A stretch of 64,000 bases of DNA from CBDCYS01 sp965226245 (lineage in GTDB: Bacteria > Acidobacteriota > Terriglobia > Bryobacterales > UBA6623), in NCBI GenBank assembly GCA_965226245.1, contig CBDDCL010000015.1, positions 2,356,001-2,420,000 on the forward strand. The letters run 5' to 3'. The translations under genes were made by a program, and so were the position numbers. A model generated the notes under the pieces. That model was not told where the DNA came from and searched no databases. It saw only the letters and a list, made by a program, of their open reading frames with translations. Shown one piece after another: positions 8,256-16,832 of the stretch (position 1 is its first letter; the number at the start of each line of letters is the position of its first letter).

Positions 8256-10115
8256 TCATGTCGCACACCCGAGTATGAGCTGCCGCTTGGTTTCATTGAC
8301 TGCTTCGTGGTACTGCGTGATCGGTCCCGGCGCACCTGCTTTTGTTTCGAGAACGGCTTCCGGCAAATCCTCGGGGGAGATTACCTCCGATGAGCCCAGC
8401 ACAACGGCGCGCTCCATGGCATTTTCGAGTTCCCGGACGTTTCCCTGCCAGTCGTAGGCCGAGAGGCACCGGCGCGCCTCGTGTGAAAGTCCCGTGACAG
8501 GGCGTTTGCTTCGCTTGGAATGCTTGGTGAGGAAGTACTGAGCCAGCAGCGGGATATCCTCGCGGCGCTCCCGCAGAGGCGGCAATTCGATCGAGACAAC
8601 GTTGAGACGATAGTACAGATCCTCACGAAACTTGCCGTTCTCTATGTCCCTGCGCAGGTCCCGATTGGTGGCGGCGATCAGGCGGATATCCACCTCGACG
8701 GGGCGCGTCCCGCCCACCCGATCGAACTTGTGGTCCTGCAGGACGCGCAGCAGCTTCGCTTGAAGCTGCGGCGCCAGCTCCCCGATCTCGTCCAAGAAAA
8801 CCGTCCCCTGGTCAGCTACTTCGAGCTTGCCCTTCTTTCTTTCGACGGCCCCTGTGAACGCGCCCTTCTCGTGTCCGAACAGCTCGCTTTCGAGCAGGGA
8901 CTCGGTCAGCGCGGCACAGTTGATCGCGATGAAAGGTTTATCCGCCCGCTCGGAGTTCGTATGTAGGGCACGAGCAACGAGTTCCTTACCCGTGCCGCTT
9001 TCGCCGGTAACCAGCACAGTCGAATCGGTCGGCGCCACTTTGGAGATGAACTGATAGACCCGGCGCATCTTGTCGCTCTCGCCGATCATGCTGTGCTCAA
9101 TGTCAATTTCCTGCTGCAGCCGGCGATTCTCGGCCTGCAGCCAGTCGACGTGCCGGGCGCCTTCGAGCGGCATCGCCGCCATGCTGCCGATGGCCGAGAG
9201 CAACTGCAGATGATGCTGCTCGAATTTCACGTTGGGATCGCGAGTGTCCAAGTAGACAACCCCTCGGATTTTTTCGAAGGCCACAATCGGCACGGCCAGA
9301 ACCGCCTGCACCGGAGATTTCTCGGGTGCATCGAGGGCATACTTGCTGTTGGAAAAATCGTTGCCGAGAACCGCTTTACCTTCGCGAAGCACGCGATAAA
9401 CGATGGCACGGCTGACATTGACCACGCCTTCACCGTCAGAGCCCCTTTCCCTTCCGAAGATCGAAACAAACTCGTTAGGATCGTCTTCCACCAAGAAAAT
9501 CGCGGCGCGCTCGGCCGGCACGACTTCAAGCATCGAATCGAGCAGTTGCTGCTCCAGCCCTTCCAGACCGTTTTCGGACCCGATCGTGGCCGCAACTTTG
9601 AGTAGCGCTTGCAGGTCTTGCTCCAGGCGTCCGGCCGAAGGCAGCGCCTCGACTAGTTTCTCCGGACGCAGGTAGAGCAGATCCTCCGTTCTCATCCGCG
9701 TGGTGGCGCGTCCTCTGGACTCGCCGGGACGGTCAAATTCGACGGCGCTCGAAACCGCGCCTGCGAATCCGGATTTGGCTCCGTCGCTTGTGTCCACGCG
9801 CCGAAGCCCTTTTGTCGATTCAACTCCGCGCTGAGCGAAAAGGAACAAAGAGTCGCCGATGGCGATCAGGTCGCCCGCCCGCAGTTCGCGCTCCTTGACC
9901 GGCAGGCCGTTGACGAACGTCCCGTTGAGGCTGTCCAGATCGAGGACCGCGCATTCATTCGCGCTGCGCGTCAGTTTGCAGTGGCGCCTGGAAACCGAAG
10001 TGGAGTCGATCGGCAACCAGTTGGAGGGATCACGGCCGAGGGAGACCTCCCGCTCCGGAATGCTGAGCGTTGTTCCCTTAAGCGGGCCGGCAAGCGCTAC
10101 CAGTTGCGGATTCAT
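8256..10115 (-). CDS. FHA-GAF-sigma-54 activator truncated by insertion sequence (loses HTH)
   Basis: The N-terminal FHA phosphothreonine-binding domain (LGRDPSNW, SVSRRHCKL, DLDSLNGTFVNG; about residues 20-95) is followed by a GAF sensor domain (about 170-325) and an AAA+ sigma-54 interaction domain. The latter has Walker A GESGTGKE, the sigma-54 contact loop GAFTGA and Walker B TVFLDEIGEL. The gene should end with a Fis-type HTH, but after KRQLIL it reads GCAT and stops inside the ISKra4 inverted repeat. The missing HTH lies at 6300-6437. The protein can still hydrolyse ATP in principle but has lost specific DNA binding. FHA and GAF suggest input from Ser/Thr kinase signalling and a small ligand. 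Confidence 0.9.
   Translation of the reverse strand: MNPQLVALAGPLKGTTLSIPEREVSLGRDPSNWLPIDSTSVSRRHCKLTRSANECAVLDLDSLNGTFVNGLPVKERELRAGDLIAIGDSLFLFAQRGVESTKGLRRVDTSDGAKSGFAGAVSSAVEFDRPGESRGRATTRMRTEDLLYLRPEKLVEALPSAGRLEQDLQALLKVAATIGSENGLEGLEQQLLDSMLEVVPAERAAIFLVEDDPNEFVSIFGRERGSDGEGVVNVSRAIVYRVLREGKAVLGNDFSNSKYALDAPEKSPVQAVLAVPIVAFEKIRGVVYLDTRDPNVKFEQHHLQLLSAIGSMAAMPLEGARHVDWLQAENRRLQQEIDIEHSMIGESDKMRRVYQFISKVAPTDSTVLVTGESGTGKELVARALHTNSERADKPFIAINCAALTESLLESELFGHEKGAFTGAVERKKGKLEVADQGTVFLDEIGELAPQLQAKLLRVLQDHKFDRVGGTRPVEVDIRLIAATNRDLRRDIENGKFREDLYYRLNVVSIELPPLRERREDIPLLAQYFLTKHSKRSKRPVTGLSHEARRCLSAYDWQGNVRELENAMERAVVLGSSEVISPEDLPEAVLETKAGAPGPITQYHEAVNETKRQLILGCAT
8271..8279. repeat. Target-site duplication, right copy (9 bp)
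   Basis: GAGTATGAG, identical to 6429-6437, immediately after the right inverted repeat of the ISKra4-like element. Confidence 0.9.
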
Positions 10116-10312
10116 GTTTCAACGATGCTCTGCGAAGGAAACAGACAGTGACAAGTATAGGGCAGAGCGGCTTGTTGTGTGAACGGGTCGGGAGCCGGCC
10201 TGCAAGGGGTGAATTTGTGGGGCCGGACAGAATCAGCAGGCTGCTGGAAAGATTCCTGATTTGACAGATACCGTATCATGGGAGCAGGAAGCCTCATCAA
10301 AGCGGTAAACAA

Positions 10313-10690
10313 ATGCCGAAAGCGGAAAGGATATCTTCGGATTTGACCCTCAACATACTTGGATATCAAGAAGAGGGTGAATGGGTAGCGCTTGCCCTAG
10401 AGATGGATCTCAGGGGATATGGGCCCACTTTCGACGATGCCTTGGATGAGTTGGACGAACTTGTTGCCATGCAGCTCAGTTTCGCCCAAACGAAAGCCGA
10501 GCCGGAACTGATCTGGAAACCCGCCGAGCCTGTCTACTGGAGACTCTTTGAGGACGCCCGGCGAGACCGGCTTCGAGAGTTTGTTCTGAGCGAGCCGCCA
10601 AGAAACCCCGATTACGAGGTGAGGGGCTTGTCCCTGCCTGCGCCGCACGTCATAGCCGCCCTGCCCAGATTCCAGCAGGCCGATGGCTAA
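10313..10690 (+). CDS. hicB: HicB-like antitoxin
   Basis: 125 residues. The N-terminal part (LTLNILGYQEEGEWVALALE, GYGPTFDDALDELDELVAMQ) has the HicB partial RNase-H-like fold pattern, with the EMDLRGYGPTFDDAL segment typical of the family. The C-terminal half is longer than in minimal HicB proteins and ends in a RF..ADG tail that overlaps the next gene by 8 bases. HicB proteins neutralise HicA ribonucleases and usually repress their own promoter. The toxin follows directly, here in hicB-hicA order. No operator was identified. Confidence 0.75.
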   Translation: MPKAERISSDLTLNILGYQEEGEWVALALEMDLRGYGPTFDDALDELDELVAMQLSFAQTKAEPELIWKPAEPVYWRLFEDARRDRLREFVLSEPPRNPDYEVRGLSLPAPHVIAALPRFQQADG

Positions 10691-10922
10691 GCCGTACAAG
10701 TTCCGCGAACTCGTCAAGGTCTTGCGTAAACATGATCCACAATTCGAGTTCTGGAAGAACCGCGGAAAGGGCAGCGAACGAATCATCTACCATCCGGATG
10801 TGCAAGGACGGCCGGAATCCATGCCGGTGAAGCACCACGGCGATAACCAGGAACTCAGGCGAGGCGTGATCTCTTCGATCATCAGACGATTCAAACTTCC
10901 GAAAGATCTGTTGTTAATCTGA
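10683..10922 (+). CDS. hicA: HicA-family mRNA interferase toxin
   Basis: 79 residues. It has the dsRNA-binding-like HicA/YcfA layout: KFRELVKVLRKHDPQFEFWK at the N-terminus, then KGSERIIYHPD, and the catalytic-histidine strand PVKHHGDNQELRRGVISSII. The start overlaps the end of hicB by 8 bases, which supports co-translation. HicA toxins cleave mRNA and are inhibited by HicB. Nothing in the frame suggests inactivation. Confidence 0.85.
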   Translation: MAKPYKFRELVKVLRKHDPQFEFWKNRGKGSERIIYHPDVQGRPESMPVKHHGDNQELRRGVISSIIRRFKLPKDLLLI

Positions 10923-10935
10923 TCCGCCACCGCCG

Positions 10936-13629
10936 CTACTCCACGAACATAAACTCGTTGCCGCTGAGCATAGCCCGCAGATAACCGGCCCAGGCCCGCT
11001 GGCCGCAGCCCGTGCCCCGGCAGCCGCTTGAACGAAACTGCTCGCCAACCCTAGCGAGGTATTGCTCCGTCTTCTCGACTTCTTCCGCACGAACCGGGCG
11101 GCCCAAGATCGTCTCGAAGGCCCACTCCGCGCGCTCGGCGGCCGATTCCCCCCGAACGAGCAACCGCTCGGCGATCGCTTCGGCTTGGCGGTGCAGGAAC
11201 TCCGAATTCATCATGAACAGCGCTTGCAATGTTGTGATGCTCGATTTCCGTTCGCTCAGCGGCAGATTCCCGTCCGGCCCGTCGAACAGATCAAGATAGG
11301 GATTTTTTTGGATACGCTGCTGTATGCTGTAGACGGTTCGGCGGCGGTTCTCGTAAGACTCAGTGAAGGGCTCGTGCTGGCGGTAAAAATACGTCAGCTC
11401 GTGCGGGAAAGGATGCCGCTCCCCGGGAGTGAGATCCAATTCGACGCTGAACATCAGGATCGAGTCCCGTATCGATTCCGCATCCAGCCGCCGCCGGTTG
11501 TGGCGCCACAGCAATTCATTTTGCGGATCGACGGCAGAGCTTGCCGCGACATCAGCGCTCGAAAGCTGGTAGGTTTGCGACAAAAGGATCAGCCGGTGAA
11601 GCTGCTTCAGCGACCAGCCGCTGTCAACAAAGTACGCCGCCAAATAGTCGAGCAGCTCAGGATGAGTCGGCGGGCTGCCGCGAGTCCCGAAGTCGCTCGT
11701 AGTCGAGACGATGCCTCTTCCGAAGTGGTAGTGCCAAATGCGATTGACCATCACGCGGGCAGTCAGCGGATTGCCGGGATCCGCAATCCAGTCAGCCAGC
11801 TCGCGCCGGCCGCTGCCGCTGGCTTTGGGCGGCAACTTCGCTCCACCCAAGATCCGCAAGAATCCCCGCGGCGCCATCGGGCCCAACGCCTTGGGGTCCC
11901 CGGCTCGGTGCACGCGAACGTCGTGCGGTTCTCCGTCCAGAATCGCGTAGGCCATCTCTAGAGGCGGAAACGCTTCGGCATAAGGCCGCCGCTCTTCCCG
12001 CAAGGCCAGCAGCTCTTCCCAAATGACTTTGCGAGTTCGAGTCGGATCCTCGCTCTTGCGTTGCTGCAAGGCTTGATATTCAGTAAATTTCTCGCGTTCC
12101 TTTTTGTTCCAGCGGTCCAGCACTTCCCGATAGGGCCGGAGCAACTCCCGCGCCTTTTCACGGCCCACCCGGTACACGAAATTTTCCCGGTGAGGCTTGT
12201 GTTCCGCGCCCGGGTGGGGATAGACCGAGCTGTCGAAAATCCCATAAAGCGCGTAGTAGTCGGCCGCCGGAATCGGGTCGAACTTGTGGTCGTGGCAGCG
12301 CGCGCAGCCGACCGTCAGCCCCAACAACGTCTTGCCCACGTTGTTGATGGTGTCTTCGATCGTGATGTGCCGCAGATTGTGAGGACTGACGCCGATGCGG
12401 CGGGAGATGGCAATGTAGCCGGTGCCAATCGTCTGCTCCCAGCGCTGGTCGTCGTCCTGGTAGGGCAGCAAATCGCCGGCGATTTGCTCGCGGACGAACT
12501 GATCGTAAGGCTTGTCTCGATTGAAGGAGTCGATCACGTAGTTACGGTACTTGTATGCCTCCGGGACAGGAAAATCACCCGAATCTCCCGCCGTATCCGC
12601 ATAGCGCACCAGGTCGAGCCAGTGCCTGCCCCAGCGCTCGCCGTAGTGAGGCGAGGCGAGCAGCCGCTCGACAACTTTCTCGAACGCTCGCGGCGACCCG
12701 TCCGCCAGAAAAGCGTCAATCTCGTCCGGTGTCGGCGGCAGGCCGGTGAGATTGTATGTCACGCGGCGAATCAGCGTTCGCTTGCCGGCCCGCGCGCCGG
12801 GGGCGAGTCCTTTGTCCGCGAGCCTGGCGGCAATGAAACGATCGACCGGGTTGCGGCCCCAGCGCGGATCCGGCGCCTCGGGGACGGGCGGCCTTTGCAC
12901 CGGCTGGAACGACCAGAACGAACGATGCTCTTCGCTGATCTCGTAGTGCTCGGCCGGCGATAGGTCTTCACTCCACCCAGCGCCGTCGGCGATCCACTTC
13001 GTGAGGTCAGCGATCGCCTCCTCGGGCAAGCGTCCCGTGGGCGGCATCTTGATCTTCTCGTGCTCATAGCGCACGCTCTCGATCAGCAGACTCTCGGCGG
13101 GCTTGCCCGCGACAATCGCCGCACCCGAGACGCCCCCCCTGAGCAAAGCTTCTCGCGAGTCAAGCCGCAGTCCCCCCTGCGGTTCTTTCCCGTGGCAGGC
13201 CAGACAATGCTGCTCGATCAAGGGTTGAATCCGTTTCGCGAAAAACTCCTGCTTCGAAACGGGCCAAACCGCCCCGCCCTTGACCCACTCGACGAGATAG
13301 CCGATCTGGTGCGACTCGAGCTTGCCCGGAGGCGGCATCCGCAGCCGCTCATGCTTGTGGCTGACGGCCTGAATCAGCAGACTTCCGTCAGGATCGCCAG
13401 GAGTAATCGCCGGACCCGAGTTTCCGCCCTGGAGTATGGACTCGCGCGAGTCCAGCCGCAAGCCGCCGCTTTTGGCTTCAGTGTGGCAAGCGTGGCAGTT
13501 GCCCGCCAGCAGGGGCCGCACCTTGGACTCGAAAAGCTCCGCCTGGCTGCTATCGGCCGCCGCAAGCCACCCCGGCCCGAACCACAAGCAAACGAACCAC
13601 AAGCAAGTAAGAAAAGCTGCTGGTCTCAT
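10936..13629 (-). CDS. PSD1 and planctomycete cytochrome C domain protein (DUF1549/DUF1553)
   Basis: 897 residues with a signal peptide (MRPAAFLTCLWFVCLWFGPG). There are two planctomycete-type cytochrome c motifs in the N-terminal third (CHACHTEAKSGGLRLDSRES and CLACHGKEPQGGLRLDSREA), each followed by a repeated G-x-S-L-x-I...MPP block. Then come DUF1549 (RNPVDRFIAARLADKGLAPG, WGRHWLDLVRYADTAGDSGD) and DUF1553 (NPLTARVMVNRIWHYHFGRG). A third CARCH motif is inside DUF1549. The family is exported and of unknown biochemical role. Unlike the copy at 58487, this gene has no DUF1501 partner beside it. Confidence 0.9.
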   Translation of the reverse strand: MRPAAFLTCLWFVCLWFGPGWLAAADSSQAELFESKVRPLLAGNCHACHTEAKSGGLRLDSRESILQGGNSGPAITPGDPDGSLLIQAVSHKHERLRMPPPGKLESHQIGYLVEWVKGGAVWPVSKQEFFAKRIQPLIEQHCLACHGKEPQGGLRLDSREALLRGGVSGAAIVAGKPAESLLIESVRYEHEKIKMPPTGRLPEEAIADLTKWIADGAGWSEDLSPAEHYEISEEHRSFWSFQPVQRPPVPEAPDPRWGRNPVDRFIAARLADKGLAPGARAGKRTLIRRVTYNLTGLPPTPDEIDAFLADGSPRAFEKVVERLLASPHYGERWGRHWLDLVRYADTAGDSGDFPVPEAYKYRNYVIDSFNRDKPYDQFVREQIAGDLLPYQDDDQRWEQTIGTGYIAISRRIGVSPHNLRHITIEDTINNVGKTLLGLTVGCARCHDHKFDPIPAADYYALYGIFDSSVYPHPGAEHKPHRENFVYRVGREKARELLRPYREVLDRWNKKEREKFTEYQALQQRKSEDPTRTRKVIWEELLALREERRPYAEAFPPLEMAYAILDGEPHDVRVHRAGDPKALGPMAPRGFLRILGGAKLPPKASGSGRRELADWIADPGNPLTARVMVNRIWHYHFGRGIVSTTSDFGTRGSPPTHPELLDYLAAYFVDSGWSLKQLHRLILLSQTYQLSSADVAASSAVDPQNELLWRHNRRRLDAESIRDSILMFSVELDLTPGERHPFPHELTYFYRQHEPFTESYENRRRTVYSIQQRIQKNPYLDLFDGPDGNLPLSERKSSITTLQALFMMNSEFLHRQAEAIAERLLVRGESAAERAEWAFETILGRPVRAEEVEKTEQYLARVGEQFRSSGCRGTGCGQRAWAGYLRAMLSGNEFMFVE

Positions 13630-13823
13630 GAATCCACTGGCTCCGATGAAAACTCTCTTCCGCTCACTACCAGTATCATACTCCGAGCAACACTTTCTCC
13701 AGGCAAATCAAGGCAGCTCACCGTACCGGCGAAGCCCCCCGCCGTGGCGCAGGCATTTGTGTCGCCATTCGCGACGACGTTAGTAACACGAACTTGCCCC
13801 CGAGCCAGTGTCTTCTATCGGAT

Positions 13824-14126
13824 TCACGCTAGATCAAACCCAAAAATGCCCAACTGAGACAACTTTCGCTCCAATCCCTCAGCCGTATTGAGCGTATGCA
13901 GGTACTGACCTTCCCCTTTCTTGTAGGAGATCAAACCGCCTTCGTCGAGCCAAACAACCACAACCGGATCGGCGGTTCGCCCGGCCTCGAAGACAACGAC
14001 TTCGGCGCCGGGCCCTGCCATAGCCTCCGGCGCCCCGTGGAAATCCGCCATCGAAAGAATCCAGCGCCCCGGACAACGCGGGATCGGCTTCCAAGCCCAT
14101 CGCGTCTTGATTTCGTCGAAAGTCAT
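13824..14126 (-). CDS. Hypothetical protein
   Basis: 100 residues from the ATG at 14126 (MTFDEIKTRWAWKPIPRCPG). The frame is open for another 900 bases upstream, but that part lies antisense to ccmC and has no protein-like character, so this start is chosen. The sequence looks like a small globular alpha/beta protein: a hydrophobic strand AEVVVFEAG, another PVVVVWLDEGGLISY, and a helical C-terminus. No family is recognised. It is divergent from ccmC, so the 80-base gap at 14127-14207 should hold both promoters. Confidence 0.55.
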   Translation of the reverse strand: MTFDEIKTRWAWKPIPRCPGRWILSMADFHGAPEAMAGPGAEVVVFEAGRTADPVVVVWLDEGGLISYKKGEGQYLHTLNTAEGLERKLSQLGIFGFDLA

Positions 14127-14207
14127 CACCGCCGCGAAGGCCTCGCGAGCAAAGTGTAACAGTTCAATTGCTACACTGTAGCTTGATCGAACCATGACCG
14201 GTCCCGC

Positions 14208-14912
14208 ATGCCGAACAGCGCAGCCGATAACCGAAAGCAAGCCGTTTCCGCTCCGCTGGCCATCGCCGCCGCCGGGATGCTGGTGGCGGCGCTCTACCTG
14301 ATTTTCGTGTGGGCGCCAATGGAGCGCTCCATGGGAATCGTCCAGCGGATTTTCTATTTCCACGTGCCATCGGCGTTTACCGCCTTCACCGCGTTCTTCA
14401 TCGGGGGCTACGCCAGCATCCAATATCTCATCAAACGAGAGAGCCGCTACGACGACCTCTCGGTCGCTTGTAACGAAGCGGGGCTGGTCTTTTGCGTCGT
14501 CAATCTGGTGACGGGCTCGCTTTGGGCGAAGCCCGTTTGGGGCGTTTCCTGGGCCTGGGACGCCCGGCTCACCACGATGCTGCTGCTGGCGCTGATCTAT
14601 GCGGGATATCTCATCCTGCGGCAGTCGATCAGCGACCCTAGCCAGCGCGCCGTGGCCTGCGCCGTCGTATCGATCTTCGGCATCGTCGACATTCCAATCG
14701 TCTACATGGCGAACCGCTGGTGGAGAACACAGCACCCGCAACCCGTCATGTTCGATTCGGAGGGCTCGCTCGATACCGACATGCGGGTGGTTCTCTATTT
14801 CACGTTCGCCGCCATGTGTTTCCTGCTTTGGGCGATGGTTCGAACGCGCAGCCGGCTCGAAGGATTGCGCCACGAGATGGAAGGATTGCGCCGCGAGGTG
14901 CATGCGCTGTAA
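14208..14912 (+). CDS. ccmC: Heme exporter/cytochrome c biogenesis protein CcmC
   Basis: 234 residues, close to normal CcmC size. Six hydrophobic segments are visible. The tryptophan-rich heme-handling motif WGVSWAWDARLT is intact, and conserved histidines sit in the flanking loops (FYFHVPSAF; QHPQP). CcmC loads heme onto CcmE during c-type cytochrome maturation on the outer face of the inner membrane. The C-terminal tail has a short coiled repeat (RLEGLRHEMEGLRREVHAL). A CcmD-like gene follows 180 bases downstream. The multiheme and planctomycete-type cytochromes in this window are plausible clients. Confidence 0.88.
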   Translation: MPNSAADNRKQAVSAPLAIAAAGMLVAALYLIFVWAPMERSMGIVQRIFYFHVPSAFTAFTAFFIGGYASIQYLIKRESRYDDLSVACNEAGLVFCVVNLVTGSLWAKPVWGVSWAWDARLTTMLLLALIYAGYLILRQSISDPSQRAVACAVVSIFGIVDIPIVYMANRWWRTQHPQPVMFDSEGSLDTDMRVVLYFTFAAMCFLLWAMVRTRSRLEGLRHEMEGLRREVHAL

Positions 14913-15092
14913 CCCGGCCCGCGGAATCATGGGCGAACAACGAAGTGACCCGTAACGAAGTGGCCGGCCACGTGGCGCACGCTTGTAGCGCGTGTCGGGC
15001 TTTGGCGCCCAACATAAGCTTTTCGAAACAGCGACGGCAGCACGGCGAGACGGCGCCAACCCCATCCAGTCAAACAGCAGGGGGAGACATCA

Positions 15093-15257
15093 ATGCAAGA
15101 AAATTTGGAATGGCTATGGTACGCCTTTAGCGCCGCATGGGTGCTGCACATCCTCTACCTAGTTTCCATCTCCGCTCGCGAGAAAAAGCTGCGACAGCAG
15201 ATCAGTGACCTCAGGTCGCTGCTCGAAGAACACGACAGCAAGGCGGCTCGATCCTAA
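15093..15257 (+). CDS. ccmD: CcmD-like small membrane protein
   Basis: 54 residues (MQENLEWLWYAFSAAWVLHI, then LYLVSISAREKKLRQQISDL). It is preceded by a clear ribosome binding site (CAGGGGGAGACATCA then ATG). It has one N-terminal membrane helix and a charged cytoplasmic helix, the standard CcmD architecture. CcmD stabilises the CcmC-CcmE heme-loading complex. Its place just after ccmC supports the call. The 180-base gap between them includes a piece of dispersed repeat (GTGGCGCACGC...GCGTGTCG). Confidence 0.75.
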   Translation: MQENLEWLWYAFSAAWVLHILYLVSISAREKKLRQQISDLRSLLEEHDSKAARS

Positions 15258-15691
15258 GCCGGAGCCGCGAACCTGACTGGTTGACAAGGACCGCTCCCCA
15301 GGCGGATGCGATAGGCCTGATAGCGGCCGACAACAGCCGTTCAGCCAGCTTGCAGCTGGGGTTCCAGCGCCAAAAAAGGTCGGCCGCACCACTCCCTCGA
15401 AAAAACCCTCGGGTTTTCGTCCTCGTTGGGTGGGGCGCAGGAGCGGTGGTTATGATCATCGCCGTCCTGGTTTGCCTGCAACAGCGCGGATTTTGTCGCC
15501 GTGAAAGAAACTCTGACTAGGAATGTCAAGAATGCCCTAGACGCCGCCCCAATCGGCATTCCGTTCAGATGACCTGCCTGTAGACGGCACAATGGCTTCC
15601 CTCCAGTAGCCCCTCGTCAGCGACAACAGTCCGGACCGAGTTGGGCAGTCGAGCCGACTTTGACCTAGAATAAGGGCACAGGCCTATCCCT
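15258..15691. other. Intergenic region before tRNA-Pro
   Basis: No supported gene. A short palindrome near 15400-15420 (AAAACC CTCG GGTTTT) could end the ccm transcript. Open frames on both strands lack recognisable content. Confidence 0.4.
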
Positions 15692-15768
15692 CGGGGCGTG
15701 GCGCAGTTTGGTAGCGCGCCTGCTTTGGGAGCAGGAAGCCGGGGGTTCAAATCCCTCCGCCCCGACCA
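15692..15768 (+). tRNA. tRNA-Pro (anticodon TGG)
   Basis: Complete 77-base cloverleaf with CCA encoded. Acceptor CGGGGCG pairs with CGCCCCG, then A and CCA. The anticodon stem CCTGC/GCAGG encloses loop TTTGGGA with anticodon TGG at 15726-15728. The T-arm contains GGTTCAAATCC. A run of T residues follows directly and may serve as terminator. No duplicated tRNA 3' end was seen downstream, so there is no sign of an integrated element here. Confidence 0.95.
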
Positions 15769-16832
15769 TTTTTTTCAATAACTTACGGCCTGTTTCGGGG
15801 CTTCCCCAAAACCCACTGTAGATGATTTTGTAGCTGTTCAAAGCCTCACAGATCAACAGGTGTTAGGTTGGACAAGACGTTTTGGCTGACTTGCGACCGG
15901 ATTCACAAGGTAATTTTCTCCGCCGAGATCGTCGCGGTCGAGCCGCCGGAAGAGCGCAAAAACCCCTGCTCCCCGCCAGGTGTTCTCAGTACACCTGGAA
16001 TTCTCTGTCCGTAGTTACTTGTGGCGAGATGGATTCCCGATGAAGCTGATTGAGAATTGACGCGCTCGGACTGCCCGCAGCAAGTCGGCGTCGTCTACGC
16101 CTTGGAGGAGGCGAGGGAGGTTCCACTCACAGGTTGGGTACCTGCCCAGAGGGCAGTCACTGCATCAAGGGTAATATGGCGACATGCTGGATCAGTTGTG
16201 ACACTACAAAATCAGTACCGGGAGAACTCCGCTCTCCTGTTTTCAACAACTTAGCGCCGTCTTGCCCTCGAAAACCAGCTGGAAATGACAAACATGGGCT
16301 AGCGCGGACGAGCCGCAACCAAAGAGGAGCGCGGCCGATGTCGGATGAGGCGCGTCGGCGCGGCTAACTCCTCCCTCACGGTCGGGGCTCCGAATCCGGC
16401 TCCCGAATTTTCTGCCATGTTTTGCAAGGATTTCACCATAGAGGCCCTAACCCGGACGAGCCGCAACCAAAGAGGATCCACAGGAGGGTGGACGGGAGGG
16501 AGACGCGACCCCGATGAAGCGCGGACTTCCGTCCGCGCCTCTGTCCGGCCGTCTGAAATTTTCTGCGCGGGAGAGTAATAAGCAGCAGCCGAAGCCACGT
16601 TCACGTGGCTTGTCTCCACAGGCCGAATTTCTCACCAGGTGGCGGAGTTAAGTGCATGAGAGGCCCGTCAGCGCTTCGTTGCGCTTGCTCGCCGTGCTCA
16701 ACGCAGGGTGTCGAGGCGATGTCGCCAGGAATGGCGACACGGCACGCAAGAATGCGGGCGCCACGCCGGGGCGGCGCGCCTCGCATTGACGGCTCGTTCT
16801 TCAGCCCGTTTCAACGGGCTTCGATCCGCGGC
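15769..16832. other. 1.06-kb intergenic region rich in dispersed repeats
   Basis: No supported gene. It holds two copies of a GACGAGCCGCAACCAAAGAG motif (about 16308 and 16454; a variant lies near 19685), a REP-like hairpin at 16519-16566, the palindrome AGCCACGTTCACGTGGCT at 16593-16610, a stretch at 16633-16710 related to 58262-58325, and the palindrome AGCCCGTTTCAACGGGCT at 16803-16820. Confidence 0.6.
16519..16566 (+). repeat. REP-like hairpin repeat, copy 1
   Basis: Stem GCGCGGAC, loop TTCC, stem GTCCGCGC, followed by CTCTGTCCGGCCGTCTGAAA. Further copies lie at 25613-25661 and, inverted, at 36701-36744. Confidence 0.8.

Larger units (their letters stand above)
6438..8270 (+). mobile_element. 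ISKra4-like insertion sequence, complete (1833 bp)
   Basis: The ends are imperfect inverted repeats: the left starts GGGTGCGCGACATAGAAGTG and the right, read inward, starts GGGTGTGCGACATGAAAGTG. The element is flanked by 9-bp direct repeats. It carries two overlapping-phase reading frames: a small zinc-ribbon-like protein and the DDE transposase. An A8 run between them fits -1 frameshifting. Both open frames look intact, so the element may still be active. Confidence 0.9.

Noticed and set aside
14164..15065. Long minus-strand frame continuing upstream of the 100-residue gene at 13824
   Set aside because: It is antisense to ccmC and ccmD, has low-complexity charged content and no domain.
15769..16832. 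Possible integrated element next to tRNA-Pro
   Set aside because: No integrase gene and no repeated tRNA 3' end were seen.
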